DNA from: Synaphobranchus kaupii
Taxonomy: Eukaryota > Chordata > Actinopteri > Anguilliformes > Synaphobranchidae
Direction of reading: 5' to 3'
Length of the DNA stretch: 64,000 bases
Assembly (NCBI GenBank): GCA_029718625.1
Contig: CM056376.1
Location: 25,085,130 to 25,149,129, forward strand
Within the stretch, counting starts at the first letter, position 1. Each line of letters begins with the position of its first letter. A model generated the notes under the pieces. That model was not told where the DNA came from. It searched no databases and saw only the letters and a program-made list of their open reading frames with translations. Positions 1-11,972 of the stretch are shown piece by piece. Both the position numbers and the translations under genes were made by a program.

Positions 1-2965
1 AGGTAATCTCAGGACATTCTGATGTGGAATTTCAAAATTAAAGCCCTCTAAAATGTCATATAAATGCTGTGTTTTTTCTAAATTCAGATTGATATTAAAA
101 GGAAACCGCCTGTTTTTCACACAACCATTTCACTTCAGCCTGATAGAGGAACACCTCAGAGTGTCACTCAGGTAATCTCAGGACATTCTGATGTGGAATT
201 TCAAAATTAAAGCCCTCTAAAATGTCATATAAATGCTGTGTTTCTTCTATATTCAGATTGATATTAAAAGGAAACCGCCTGTTTTCACAAAACCATTTCA
301 CTATACAATGATAGATGAACACCTCAGAGTGTCACTCAGGTAACCTCATGACATTCTGATGTGGAATTTCAAAATTAAAGCCCTCTAAAATGTCATATAA
401 ATGCTGTGTTTTTTCTAAATTCAGATTGATATTAAAAGGAAACCGCCTGTTTCCACGCAACCATTTCACTTCAGCCTGATAGAGGAACACCTCAGAGTGT
501 CACTCAGGTAATCTCAGGACATTCTGATGTGGAATTTCAAAATTAAAGCCCTCTAAAATGTCATATAAATGCTGTGTTTTTTCTAAATTCAGATTGATAT
601 TAAAAGGAAACCGCCTGTTTTCACACAACCATTTCACTTCAGCCTGATAGAGGAACACCTCAGAGTGTCACTCAGGTAATCTCAGGACATTCTGATGTGG
701 AATTTCAAAATTAAAGCCCTCTAAAATGTCATATAAATGCTGTGTTTCTTCTATATTCAGATTGATATTAAAAGGAAACCGCCTGTTTCCACGCAACCAT
801 TTCACTTCAGCCTGATAGAGGAACACCTCAGAGTGTCACTCAGGTAACCTCAGGACATTCTGATGTGGAATTTCAAAATTAAAGCCCTCTAAAATGTCAT
901 ATAAATGCTGTGTTTCTTCTATATTCAGATTGATATTAAAAGGAAACCGCCTGTTTTCACAAAACCATTTCACTATACAATGATAGATGAACACCTCAGA
1001 GTGTCACTCAGGTAACCTCAGGACATTCTGATGTGGAATTTCAAAATTAAAGCCCTCTAAAATGTCATATAAATGCTGTGTTTTTTCTAAATTCAGATTG
1101 ATATTAAAAGGAAACCGCCTGTTTCCACGCAACCATTTCACTTCAGCCTGATAGAGGAACACCTCAGAGTGTCACTCAGGTAACCTCAGGACATTCTGAT
1201 GTGGAATTTCAAAATTAAAGCCCTCTAAAATGTCATATAAATGCTGTGTTTTTTCTAAATTCAGATTGATATTAAAAGGAAACCGCCTGTTTTCACACAA
1301 CCATTTCACTTCAGCCTGATAGAGGAACACCTCAGAGTGTCACTCAGGTAATCCCAGGACATTCTGATGTGGAATTTCAAAATTAAAGCCCTCTAAAATG
1401 TCATATAAATGCTGTGTTTTTTCTAAATTCAGATTGATATTAAAAGGAAACCGCCTGTTTTCACACAACCATTTCACTTCAGCCTGATAGAGGAACACCT
1501 CAGAGTGTCACTCAGGTAATCTCAGGACATTCTGATGTGGAATTTCAAAATTAAAGCCCTCTAAAATGTCATATAAATGCTGTGTTTCTTCTATATTCAG
1601 ATTGATATTAAAAGGAAACCGCCTGTTTTCACAAAACCATTTCACTATACAATGATAGATGAACACCTCAGAGTGTCACTCAGGTAACCTCAGGACATTC
1701 TGATGTGGAATTTCAAAATTAAAGCCCTCTAAAATGTCATATAAATGCTGTGTTTTTTCTAAATTCAGATTGATATTAAAAGGAAACCGCCTGTTTTCAC
1801 ACAACCATTTCACTTCAGCCTGATAGAGGAACACCTCAGAGTGTCACTCAGGTAATCTCAGGACATTCTGATGTGGAATTTCAAAATTAAAGCCCTCTAA
1901 AATGTCATATAAATGCTGTGTTTTTTCTAAATTCAGATTGATATTAAAAGGAAACCGCCTGTTTTCACAAAACCATTTCACTATACAATGATAGAGGAAC
2001 ACCTCAGAGTGTCACTCAGGTAACCTCAGGACATTCTGATGTGGAATTTCTAAATTAAAGCCCTCTAAAATGTCATATAAATGCTGTGTTTTTTCTAAAT
2101 TCAGATTGATATTAAAAGGAAACCGCCTGTTTTCACACAACCATTTCACTTCAGCCTGATAGAGGAACACCTCAGAGTGTTACTCAGGTAATCTCAGGAC
2201 ATTCTGATGTGGAATTTCAAATTAAAGCCCTCTAAAATGTCATATAAGAGCTGTTGTTCTTCTATATTCAGATTGATATTAAAAGGAAACCGCCTGTTTT
2301 CACACAACCATTTCACTTCAGCCTGATAGAGGAACACCTCAGAGTGTCACTCAGGTAATCTCAGGACATTCTGATGTGGAATTTCAAAATTAAAGCCCTC
2401 TAAATTGTCATCTAAATGCTGTGTTTCTTCTAAATTCAGATTGATATTAAAAGGAAACCGCCTGTTTTCACACAACCATTTCACTTCAGCCTGATAGAGG
2501 AACACCTCAGAGTGTCACTCAGGTAATCTCAGGACATTCTGATGTGGAATTTCAAATTAAAGCCCTCTAAAATGTCATATAATGCTGTGTTTTTTCTAAA
2601 TTCAGATTGATATTAAAAGGAAACCGCCTGTTTTCACACAATCATTTCACTTCAGCCTGATAGAGGAACACCTCAGAGTGTCACTCAGGTAACCTCAGGA
2701 CATTCTGATGTGGAATTTCAAAATTAAAGCCCTCTAAAATGTCATATAAATGCTGTTTTTCTTCTAAATTCAGATTGATATTAAAAGGAAACCGCCTGTT
2801 TTCACAAAACCATTTCACTATACAATGATAGATGAACACCTCAGAGTGTCACTCATGTAATCTCAGGACATTCTGATGTGGAATTTCAAAATTAAAGCCC
2901 TCTAAAATGTCATATAAATGCTGTTTTTCTCCAAAATTCAGATTGATATTAAAAGGAAACAAAGG
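1..2965 (+). repeat. 168-bp satellite array, left block (about 17.6 copies)
   Basis: Head-to-tail copies of one AT-rich unit. The landmark AGGTAATCTCAGGACATTC recurs at 1, 170, 338, 506, 674 and onward, so the period is 168 bp; the first unit has one extra T. Two main subtypes differ around the segment before GAACACCTCAGAG: one reads CTTCAGCCTGATAGAGG and the other CTATACAATGATAGATG. The second subtype appears in about copies 2, 6, 10, 12 and 17, which suggests partial higher-order (4 x 168 = 672 bp) amplification. The last copy decays after about 2965. The same unit is present in reverse orientation at 14223-16790. Confidence 0.97.
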
Positions 2966-3618
2966 TTTTCACAAAACCATTTCACTTTAGTCTGTTTAGA
3001 GGTGGCCAAATTGGCTTGGATTAAACTGGGAAGCTGCATCATCATATTAGTTCCATTCCCTTTACACTCTGAGGTAGTAGCATTTGCAGTAGCTCTGCTG
3101 GTGTTGTGAAAGCATAATTTGTAGATGAAAGCTGTAGAAATTGTAAACTGTGAAGCTGAGTATTTAGATACACCGACATATTGACAGTAAACTAATTTCT
3201 TCATTGTGACTATTCATACAAATGATATGAACCCACATACTGTAGTTACATAGTGGGTAACATTTGTTGAAAAATACGGACAGGTCGAAATTTGTGAAAG
3301 TAGCCTGAAAATCATCTAAGAGACTTCCACCTTGTGATTTTATAGATCCAATGTGACAAATGTGAAAGATGGTTCCATGAACAGTGCCTGGACATGGACA
3401 CAGAGGACCTGGAACAAGCCAGGGGAAGACAGCTGGAATTACTGCTTGTGTGCTTAAACCCTTTTCATCCTTGACATCACTATTTAGCTGTAAATTATTC
3501 AACTGTCCCAGTCTGCGTGGGTTGTCTGCATTTCTCCGTTGCCTCGCATTCGCACTCACCGCATGACAATAACTAAATAGGAAAACATTTCTGTATTGTG
3601 AATTCAAAGTTTAAATAC
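2966..3618. other. Spacer between left satellite array and nested transposons
   Basis: Unique-looking sequence separating the satellite from the Tc1-type terminal repeat. Apart from the PHD-finger-like fragment at 3346-3474 I recognise no gene. The stretch around 3500-3590 resembles the end of a LINE-like repeat, but I cannot support that well. Confidence 0.5.
3346..3474 (+). pseudogene. PHD-finger-like coding fragment
   Basis: From 3346 the plus strand reads IQCDKCERWFHEQC followed by an acidic helix-like stretch, ending at a TGA at 3472-3474. The CxxC and WFHxxC spacing is that of the second half of a PHD zinc finger. The frame opens directly after a TTTTATAG that could be a splice acceptor. 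The first half of the finger is not visible upstream. It could be a relic exon of a host gene, a captured exon, or part of a transposon protein, since some LINE first ORFs carry PHD-like fingers. No flanking exons were found. Confidence 0.5.
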
Positions 3619-4708
3619 AGTACCAGTCAAAAGTTTGGACACACCTACTCATAGAAGGTTTTTTTCCGTTATTTTTACTGTTTTCCACATTTTGGAATAG
3701 TAAAGACATCAAAACTATGAGATAACACAAATTAAATTATGCAAAGACCAAAAAAGTGTTAAACAAATTAAAAAAGTGTCTTATATTTTAGATTCTTCAA
3801 AGTAGCCACCCTTTGCCTTGCACATTCTTGCCATTCTCTCAAACAACTTCTGTGGTAAACAGGTATACCACAGGTAAACAGGTGACGCCATCATGACTCT
3901 ATATAAAAGGATATCAAAAGACTTCTGATATCTTATTTCCAGGTACTCTTAGAAGCGATACTATAACCTCTGCATTTGAATGGATCTCTATGGGAATTGG
4001 GGGGTGGGACTAGATTTAGCTTTAAATTACACTGGAACAATTACACTGAACCATCACTCTGCTGCCAGAAATACAGTAGATATGGATGGATAACTTGAAG
4101 GGTTTCTTCTCCTGACTTATTTTTCCATAGAGTTCAATAGGAAAAATTGTCAGGAGAAACAACCCTTAAAGTTACCCATCCATATCTACTGTATTTCTGG
4201 CAGCAGAGTGATGTTTTAAGGCTTGTTTGATACGTCAGACCCTTGTTGACTTAGAGCCATTTATACAACTATGTGTTCCACACTGTTCCAGTGTAATTTA
4301 AAGCTAAATCTAGTCCCAACCCCCAATTCCCATAGAGATCCATTCAAATGCAGAGGTTATAAACTCCTCAAAAAAAGTTCGGAAACGTTATTTCGGTTGA
4401 TTATTCCTCCCCTTTAATAATACCAATTGGTATTGTATTTTATATCGCTGTAAAGCCTGATTAGTCACCTTTCCAACGAGGTACAACTTGTAAGGATCAT
4501 GCATTTGTGGAATGAGCAACACAGCTAACCGTGTGGGTAGCGGCCCAAAAAAATGTGCCAAAATCCCCTGCAATATTCTTCTGTTGGTATTCACTCTCGT
4601 TTTGAGTTGCTTGGTGGATTGGATGATTGCACTCTCCCACAGTAATAAGGAAAAAACAACACATATTGGCCATTTTTACACTTTATTCATTTTACACTGT
4701 CAGGGACC

Positions 4709-5071
4709 TCAGTAGCGTGTGGATCCATACGCAGTCACAACAGCTTGGCACCTCCTCCTCATGCTGGTCACCAGCCTGGTCACACACTGCTGTGGGATGG
4801 CATCCCATTCCTCAACTAGGATTTGCCGCAAGTCAGCCAACATGGTTGCGTTGGTCAATCTAGCACGTACGGCACGCCCAAGCTGATCCCACAGGTGTTC
4901 AATTGGGTTGAGGTCTGGACTCACGGCAGACCATTCCATCCTCTCCACTTCCAAATTCTGGAGGTAATCTGTGATGATCCTGGCTCTGTGGGGGGCGAGC
5001 GTTGTTAGGTCCCAGATTCTGGAGATATGGGATCGCCACTGGCTCCAGAATCTCATTCCGATATCTCACTG
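4709..5071 (-). pseudogene. Tc1-like transposase, C-terminal fragment
   Basis: Minus-strand translation gives the end of a Tc1-family DDE transposase: VRYRNEILEPVAIPYLQNLG, then RARIITDYLQNLEVERMEW, SPDLNPIEHLWDQLGR, and a C-terminal basic stretch ending YGSTRY before the stop. The last catalytic acidic residue is the Glu of NPIEHLW. A frame change is needed in the G/C run near 4990-5005 to join the two segments, so the fragment is broken. It ends abruptly against LINE sequence at about 5072. Confidence 0.85.
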
Positions 5072-6666
5072 CAAGTAGAGGCGCCGCTGTGCTTTCTTCG
5101 CCAGTGATGCTGTGTTGGTGGTCCAGGAGAGGTCCTCCCTGATGTGCACCCTCAGGAATTTGGTGCTGCTCACTCTTTCCACAGCAGCACCGTTGATAGT
5201 CAGTGGGGGGGTGTTGGGTGTGGCCTCTCCGGAAGTCAACAACAATCTCCTTGGTCTTGCTGACGTTCAGCAGGAGGTTGTTGTCTCTGCACCACGTGGT
5301 TAGAAGGTCGACCTCCTTCCTGTAGTGGGTCTCGTCGTCCTTGGTGATGAGACCCACCAGAGTTGTGTCGTCCGCAAACTTCACCATGTGATTGGTGCTG
5401 TAGTTTGTTGTGCAGTCATGAGTCAGCAGGGTGAAGAGCAGGGGACTGAGCACACAGCCTTGGGGGCACCTGTGCTGAGTGTGATGCTGCTCAAGGTGTT
5501 GTTGCCGACTCGTACTGCTTGTGGCCTCTCACTGAGGAAGTCCAGCAGCCAGTTGCAAAGGGAGGTGTTGAGCCCCAGCTGGTCAAGTTTACAGATTAGT
5601 TGTTGTGGGATTATGGTGTTGAATGCTGAACTGCAGTCTATGAACAGCATTCTCACATATGAGTCTTTTGTGTCCAGGTGGGTGAGGGCTGGGTGGAGAG
5701 CAGAGCAGATTGCATCCTCTGTGGACCGTTTGGCCCTGTATGCAAACTGGAAGGGGTCCAGGGTAGGGGGGAGGATGAATTTGATGTGTGACATGACTAG
5801 TCGTTCAAAGCACTTCATGATGATGGGGGTCGGTGCCACAGGGTGATAGTCATTGAAGCAGGATGGAGCAGGTTTCTTTGGCACAGGTATGATGGTGGTA
5901 GACTTGAAACATGATGGAACAGCAGCCTGACTCAGAGAAGTGTTAAAGATGTCCGTGAGGACGTCCTTAAGCTCCTCTGCGCAGTCCTTCAGCACACGAC
6001 CAGGAATGTTGTCTGGACCTGTTGCCTTGCGGGTGTTGATAGTGGAGAGTGTCCTCTTCACACTGGCAGCAGACAGGCACAGAGCCTGGTCGTGGGGGGG
6101 GTGGTGGGGTCTTCTGTGGATGTGTGTTGTTTTGTGCTTCAAAACATGCAAAGAAGCTGTTGAGGTTGTTGAGCAGAGAGATGTTGCTGTCGCAGAGCTG
6201 TGGCGCAGGTTTATAGTCTGTGATGGTCTGAATGCCCTGCCACAGGCTCCGTGTGTCTCTGCTGTCTTTAAAATGGCAGGTTATCTTGTGTGTGTATTCC
6301 TGCTTTGCTTTCCTGATGCCGCGGGACAGGTTGGCTCTCGCTGCTCTCAGGCCAGTTTCATCCCCGGCTCTGAAGGCGTTGTCTCTGGCCCTCAGCAGCC
6401 GATGGACAAGACATGGCTTCCGGTTAGCTCGGGTGATGATGGTTTTTGTGTGGGTCACATCATCGATGCACTTACTGATGTAAGAAGTAACAGTGTCTGT
6501 GTACTCCTCAATGTCCGTGTGGTTGTTGTATGTGGCTGCCTGCTTAAACATTTCCCAGTCGGTTGTGTCAAAGCAGTCTTGAAGAGCAGAGGAGGCCCCC
6601 TCTGGCCACACTCGTACCTGCTTCGGAACCGGTTTGATGACTTTCACTCTCGGTCTGTATGCTGGC
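5072..6666 (-). pseudogene. LINE reverse transcriptase, frameshifted
   Basis: Continuation of the LINE after the LTR insertion: linker from PAYRPRVKVIKPVPKQV, then [29 protein letters not shown], motif [12 protein letters not shown], and motif C FADDTTLVGLI, followed by LNVSKTKEIVVDF. Frame changes are needed near 6100-6150 (a C-rich run) and near 5450. The 3' portion after RRLYLQ is missing. The catalytic FADD box itself is intact. Confidence 0.85.
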
Positions 6667-6671
6667 ATTAG

Positions 6672-6867
6672 TAAATAAGAACAAGATTCCATTTGTTCAT
6701 CCACTTTAATGAAGGAACGGGATGATAACAATAATCAAACAAGTCTTTGCCAAACCGAACTGCGGGTGTGTTTACAATGGCCTATATGCTTCCTGTTCCG
6801 GTAATGCGCATGCGCTAGTATACGGGACCGTCTATCATGCAGAGGCGCTGTATAGCAATGTTCTCTA
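6672..6867 (-). repeat. 3' LTR of the gypsy-type element
   Basis: 196 bp, reading TAGAGAACATTG to TTCTTATTTA on the minus strand. It is directly preceded (minus strand) by the polypurine tract and followed by the ATTAG target duplication. It matches the 5' LTR with no difference seen by eye. The termini are TA..TA-like rather than the usual TG..CA, if the boundaries set by the ATTAG duplication are right. Confidence 0.9.
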
Positions 6868-6995
6868 TCTCCCCCCGAGTCTTTAACATGCAAAAGGGTA
6901 AAGGCTGAGAAAAAAAAACAACGGATGTGAACAAACGTCCGTACAACCCACACCCAGAAACCAATGAACAAATGTCCACACAACCCACCGTATGA

Positions 6996-9900
6996 CTACC
7001 CCACGGAATAGTCTCTGTGCCAGGCAGGCACGCCGGCCGCCCTGGTAGATCGGCGCAGGCCCGCCTCCGGCGCAGGGGGCGACATGTCGGGCCCCAGTGG
7101 GGGAGCAGCCCCCGGGTCCACAGGGGCCGGCGGCGACGCCCGAAGGATCACCCGCTGCGGCGTGTCCAGTCCCGGCGCCGCTGGCGTGACCGAAGCGGGC
7201 GGCGACCCGCGCCGGGGTGGGCTCACCGACGTCAGTACCGGCGGCGGTGTGGGCCCCGTCCGCGTCACAGGGTCGCAGACGAGGTCAGGCAGACGCGGTG
7301 TCACGATGAGTGCCGGTATGGTGACGTGGGTCGCCAGGTCGTCGTAGACTGATCGGGGAGGCGGCAGGTCATTGCGAACAGGGCTGAACTTGCGCAGGAA
7401 CCTCCTGTTCCGAAGTGTGATTCTGCCCGAGCCGTCGATCTTGACCACGTATTAGTCATGCTGGCGTACCTCCACGACACTGCCCGTCCTATCCCATTTG
7501 TTGGGGTAGGGCCCCGTCTGGTTCTGTACGCGGACTAAGTCCCCTACCACGAGTGGCGGGAGGCGTTTAGTGTGCTCCGCCCAGGTGTCAGCTGTGCGGA
7601 TGTGGCGTTTGCGGAGGGCCTCCTCCCTCGCCGTCAGCGTCTCACGCCAGGTCTCGTGTGGTCTGTACTTCCCGGGGACAATCGGGATGAAATCGCGTAT
7701 TGGGCGGCCGAAGACACACATAGCCGGGGATATCTTCGTGTCAGGGTCAGGTGTGTTACGATATTGCAGTATCGCTCTCTGCACAGCGTTGGTGTCAAGT
7801 TCTCCCTTCGGGCCGGTGTTGTCGGTGATGAGACGTTTCATCGTCTTCACCCCAATCTCCGCGCGGCAGTTGCTGTGGGGGAAGGCCACCGACGAGAGGC
7901 GGTGGTGTATGCCCCATCTGTGCTGGAATGACCTGGTTTCGGTGGAGGTGAACTCCGGTCCCCCGTCCGATGTGAGCTCTTCCGGCGTCCCGTACGTCAC
8001 GAAGGCGCGACGTAAGTGGTTTATGAGGCCGGCTGCGCCACCTGTCGACTTCGAGATGATCGGCCAGTTCGAGTATCGGTCCACCGTCACAAGGTAGTGC
8101 ACGCCCCTGTGCACGAAGAAGTCCGAACACACTGCCTGAAAGGGGTAGACGGCCGGGATAGGCGGGGTTGGCGGCGCCCCAGGCTGCGAAGGTGCCATCC
8201 GGTGGCAGTGCTCGCAGTTCCTCCGAGTGGCGTTGATGTCGGCCGACATGCCTGGCCAGAACACAGAGGATTCTGCGCGGGCGGTCATCATCGATATGCC
8301 CTGGTGGGCAGCGTGTAGGGCGCTCAGCACTTCGCCGCGGAGTGAGGGTGGTATGACTACTCTGTCCTTGTACAGGACCACCCCGTCTGTCGATGTGATG
8401 CTCTCGCGGTACTGGTGAAAGTCACGGATCGTCTCTGGCATCTCGAACTTCGAGTCGGGGATGCCGTCCGCGGCCATTGCCTCCAGCGTGCGCATCTCGC
8501 CGTCACTGCTGGTGGCCTCCCTGACGTGGTCCCATGTCACTGACTGCAACGATTCGAGGCCCGCAGCACACCATGCCAGGTCGTCCTCCTCAGCGTCGTC
8601 GCCATCCTCCGGCCCGGCTTGGCGTAGGAGAGATAGGACGCCGATGTGCGTGCTGGGTGGGAGGTGGGTCACTACGGCGGCATTGTCGTCCGGAAGGTCC
8701 ATGAGTGATGGCCGCATGGTGCCGACCGGCCTACGTGACTTGGCATCCGCCGCCTTGTTCCTCATGCCCGGGATATGTATGATGCGGAAGCGATAACGCA
8801 GGGTCTTCTCCCTGAGGTTCCTGAGGCGGGGGTTGGGTATGTCGTCGAGCGCCCTGTCCGCAAGGAGTTTCAGCAGCGGCTTGTGGTCTACCACTACAAT
8901 CAAGTCCTCGCAGCCCAACACGAAGTAGCGTGCCTTGTCCAAGGCGTCCGCAACTGCAAGAGCCTCGCCCTCTATAGGCGCGTATCTGGATTCTGCCGCA
9001 TGTGTGAATCTGCTGCCGACCAGGGTTATCTTCCAACCATCGGTGCAGCAGAAGGGTCTGACTGGCGTGCATCGGCAGTGCTTCTGAAACAACCAGAATC
9101 CAATGCCCTCCTTTGACCAGTCCGTGGCGATGCACGTTGGCTTGGTCTTGTCAAAGATGCGGACACCGCGCTCGATCTCCTGGACGATCACGTCCTTCGA
9201 CTCGCGGAATATGTCCTCCAGCTCCGGGGACCACTCGAAGCGTTCTCCACTCTTCAGGAGCTTCCGGAATGGCTGCATTCGTTCGGCCATACTGAAGGTG
9301 TAGGCCACTTGGTTGACCAGCCCGAACCACGATCTGATGTCCGTGACGTTACGCGGTTGTGGGAAGTCGTGGATCGCCTCCAGGTAGCGGCTGCACGGTC
9401 GCACGTCAGTCATGGTGATCGTGAAGCCCGCGAAGTCCACCGTGGGTGCGCTGAAGACGAATTTCTCCGGGTTGAGGATGATTCCATTCCGGCCGCATAT
9501 GTCCAGCCATTGGACCGCCTGGAAGTAGCTCTCCTCGATTGTGTCTGACCATAGTAGCGTGTCGTCCACGCACTTGGTTTTGTTACCAATGTCCGCAACG
9601 ACCTCGTCGTACCGTCGCGAGTAACCGTCCCCCGACGCCATGTACCCCTGGGGGGCCGACAGGTATCGGTAGCGCCCCCATGGAGTGATGAAGGTCGTCT
9701 TGTGGCGATCGTCCTCATGTAGTGGGACGCTGTGGTAACCATTCCAGGCGTCGAACACAGTCTTGCGCTTTCCGTTAGGCACGCGTCTCGCCTGGTGGAA
9801 CGGGGATTGGGTGTGGTGGGTCTCGCGGAGTGCATGCTTGTTCAGGGCCTGAAAGTCGACGGTGCGTCGCGGCTTGCCGCTCTTTTTCGCGCAGATCACC

Positions 9901-10373
9901 ATGCGGTGACACCATGTCACCGGTGTACCGATGGGTACTTCCTCCAACACGCCGAGGCGAACGTCCTGGTCGAGGCCTGCCTTTACTTCATCTTGCCAGT
10001 GTATGGCCACGGGGATGGGGGTGTGACAGGCAACCGGTGTCGCATCCTCGTTAAGCATAAGGCGGAGCGGCGGGCCGGTCATTCTCGGTAGGGGCTGGTG
10101 GGGGCACGTATAGAATGTACTTTGAGCGTACATTTCGAGTAAGTGTCTCCGTAGTGCTTCCCTGTTAGCCTCGGTCGCCAACATAGGGAGTGTAGTCGGC
10201 CTGGTCGGCGGCTCTGCACGCCGCGGGCAGTCACACACTTCTGAGGTCGCCAGATTCACCTCCCCGAGTGTTGGGAACTTGTCCGAGATCATACCCAGGT
10301 CCTCGCAGGCTGCGCGGGAGAGGAATATGCTGTCTGAAGTGTCCGTCACGTATGCAATTTGGCGCGTCTCCAA
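6996..10373 (-). CDS. gypsy-type pol: RT, RNase H, integrase (973 codons open, one internal stop)
   Basis: Open without interruption from 10373 to 7452 in the same frame as the protease piece, from which a single TGA separates it. The first codon listed as a start is TTG, so it is not a real start. Reverse transcriptase: FDAWNGYHSVPL (motif A), and the catalytic box is CVDD in KCVDDTLLW rather than the usual YVDD/YIDD. RNase H: CIATDWSKEG and EGEALAVADALDKA. Integrase: H..H and CEHCHR zinc site, then catalytic D in VCSDFFVH, D in TSDGGPEF, E in CRAEIGVKTMK. A GPYPNKWDRTG module follows. A TAA at 7452-7454 then interrupts the same frame, which continues as a proline-rich tail to RRSTRAAG..WHRDYSVG at 6996. 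Confidence 0.88.
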
Positions 10374-11764
10374 TCATCGAGCGTCGCCACTGCTGCCGGC
10401 GAATCTGACCACCGCGGCTCCGAGGATTCGAATTCCCTTGTTGTTTGCAGCCTTCATGGTCATGGACACGGGGATGAGGTCCTCTGTACTCAGGCCCATT
10501 TGTTGAGCAACTTTAATGCCGATCAGGCAGCTCTGGCATCCCGTGTCGGCTATGGCAGGCAGGGATACTGCGCGGGTGCGTTTCAGGAGGTCAAAACCCA
10601 GTGCTTTGTAATCCTCGCGCTCGTTGGTGAGAGTGAGGTTGACGTACGGCTGCGGGCTGGACGCGCGTTTCATCCACTTGTCGCACATATCATCGTACAG
10701 GTGGTGAGCGAGGGGGAGTGTGCGTAACTCGCCATCTGCGCTGGCCACAGTGACCGTGCATAGCTCGACGAAGGCTGCCGTCTGCTCGTCACACGTCCCG
10801 TCGGTCTCCTCGGATGGGGGCCTAGTCGATCGGCCACCCAGACAGGCCTTGTCGAGGTGATTCTGGCGGCCACACTTCCGACACTTCTTACCATACCCGG
10901 GGCACTCGGCGCGTCTGCCGTGGCCCACCTCGCCGCAGTAGATGCATACACCTTCGGGCTTAGCCGTCGATTTCTCGGCCTGGCTCCTCCCCTGGTGCGG
11001 GCGTCCTGCTGTTTCCCCCTCCGATACGAACTTCTGATTGTGTCCGTGCTCTGAGGGTCGAGTAGGCGCGATGCCGAGCGCTTTCCAGACTCCTTGGCCT
11101 CGATATACTCTATCATTTCCTTTAATGGCATGTCCTGGTTCTTTTCGCCGAGCAGGCCGAGCTGTATTTCTGAGTCCGCGATGCCGCGGGCAATCACATT
11201 GCGTAGTATCTCTTCTGTGAAGTTGTTGACCTGATCGCACCCTGTCTTAGTGCATTTCATCTCGTACTTGCATGTGTCCGCCTGCCCCTTGATGCGGGCG
11301 TGGAATGACCGGATGGGCTCCTCATATCCCTGCCGCATGTTAGATAGGGCCACCCGAGCTACCATGGTGTTCTCCGCACGGACGGCGAGCGCCTTCATGG
11401 CGGCGAGGACGTCTTTTTCGTCGCTCTCCGCTAGGCTCTTGCCCGCCGCGCGAGTGAGGTCTTTCCTCAGATCCTCCTCGCAGCACTCCAGTAGCTGTGC
11501 GACTATGTCAGGTCCGACAAGTTTGGTGCCCGTCTTGTACTCACCCCAGCGGGTTATGAAGTATGACCAGGCCTCGTCCGTTCCGGCCAGTGCTATGGAG
11601 GGACGCTTGAGTTTCTCCATTTTGGCATTCGCGCCTGGCGCCCTGGGGGCTGCGACGTGTACAGTGGCGTGTATACTCAGCATGGCCGCCACCACTGCCG
11701 CCGCTGCATGCCTAGCTATATAGTCACAACCCTCGATCGGGCACTCCGCATTCACAAGCGCCAT
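10374..11764 (-). pseudogene. gag and start of protease (gypsy-type), one frame change
   Basis: The frame from MALVNAECPIEGCDYIARHA carries a capsid-like region (FITRWGEYKTGTKL, then MRQGYEEPIRSFHARIKGQA). A second frame takes over between about 11110 and 11040 and encodes two zinc knuckles: CIYCGEVGHGRRAEC, and CRKCGRQNHLDKAC with CxxC..H..C spacing. It then encodes the retropepsin active site as IADTGCQSCLIG. The shift is in the minus-one direction, so it could be a programmed frameshift or a mutation. The frame ends at a TGA (10374-10376) that falls inside the protease region. Confidence 0.82.
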
Positions 11765-11972
11765 TAGGACAGTTATTCCGTAGGAAATTATTCCATAAAA
11801 GCAAGTTAGTCCATACCAATTGTTCTATTTTCTGTGACACACCTGTGTGTACAGTGTTCTGAGGGCATCGATAGGGTGCAGTGTCTGCCGACGTTTTCGT
11901 GGTCTGTTGCACCTAGTTGTGTCCTCCTCCGCACTGACAATCTCCGCTTGACTGCATCAAGTTGTTTGATTA

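Noticed and set aside
1..2965. Possible CRISPR-like array
   Set aside because: The whole 168-bp unit repeats with no unique spacers, and the DNA is eukaryotic.
7452..10373. Independent start of the pol ORF at 10373
   Set aside because: The codon there is TTG directly after an in-frame TGA; the protease domain continues across it, so this is not an initiation site.
7017..10727. Many plus-strand ORFs of 60-175 codons
   Set aside because: They lie opposite the GC-rich gypsy gag-pol and are shadows; no conserved domain in any of them.
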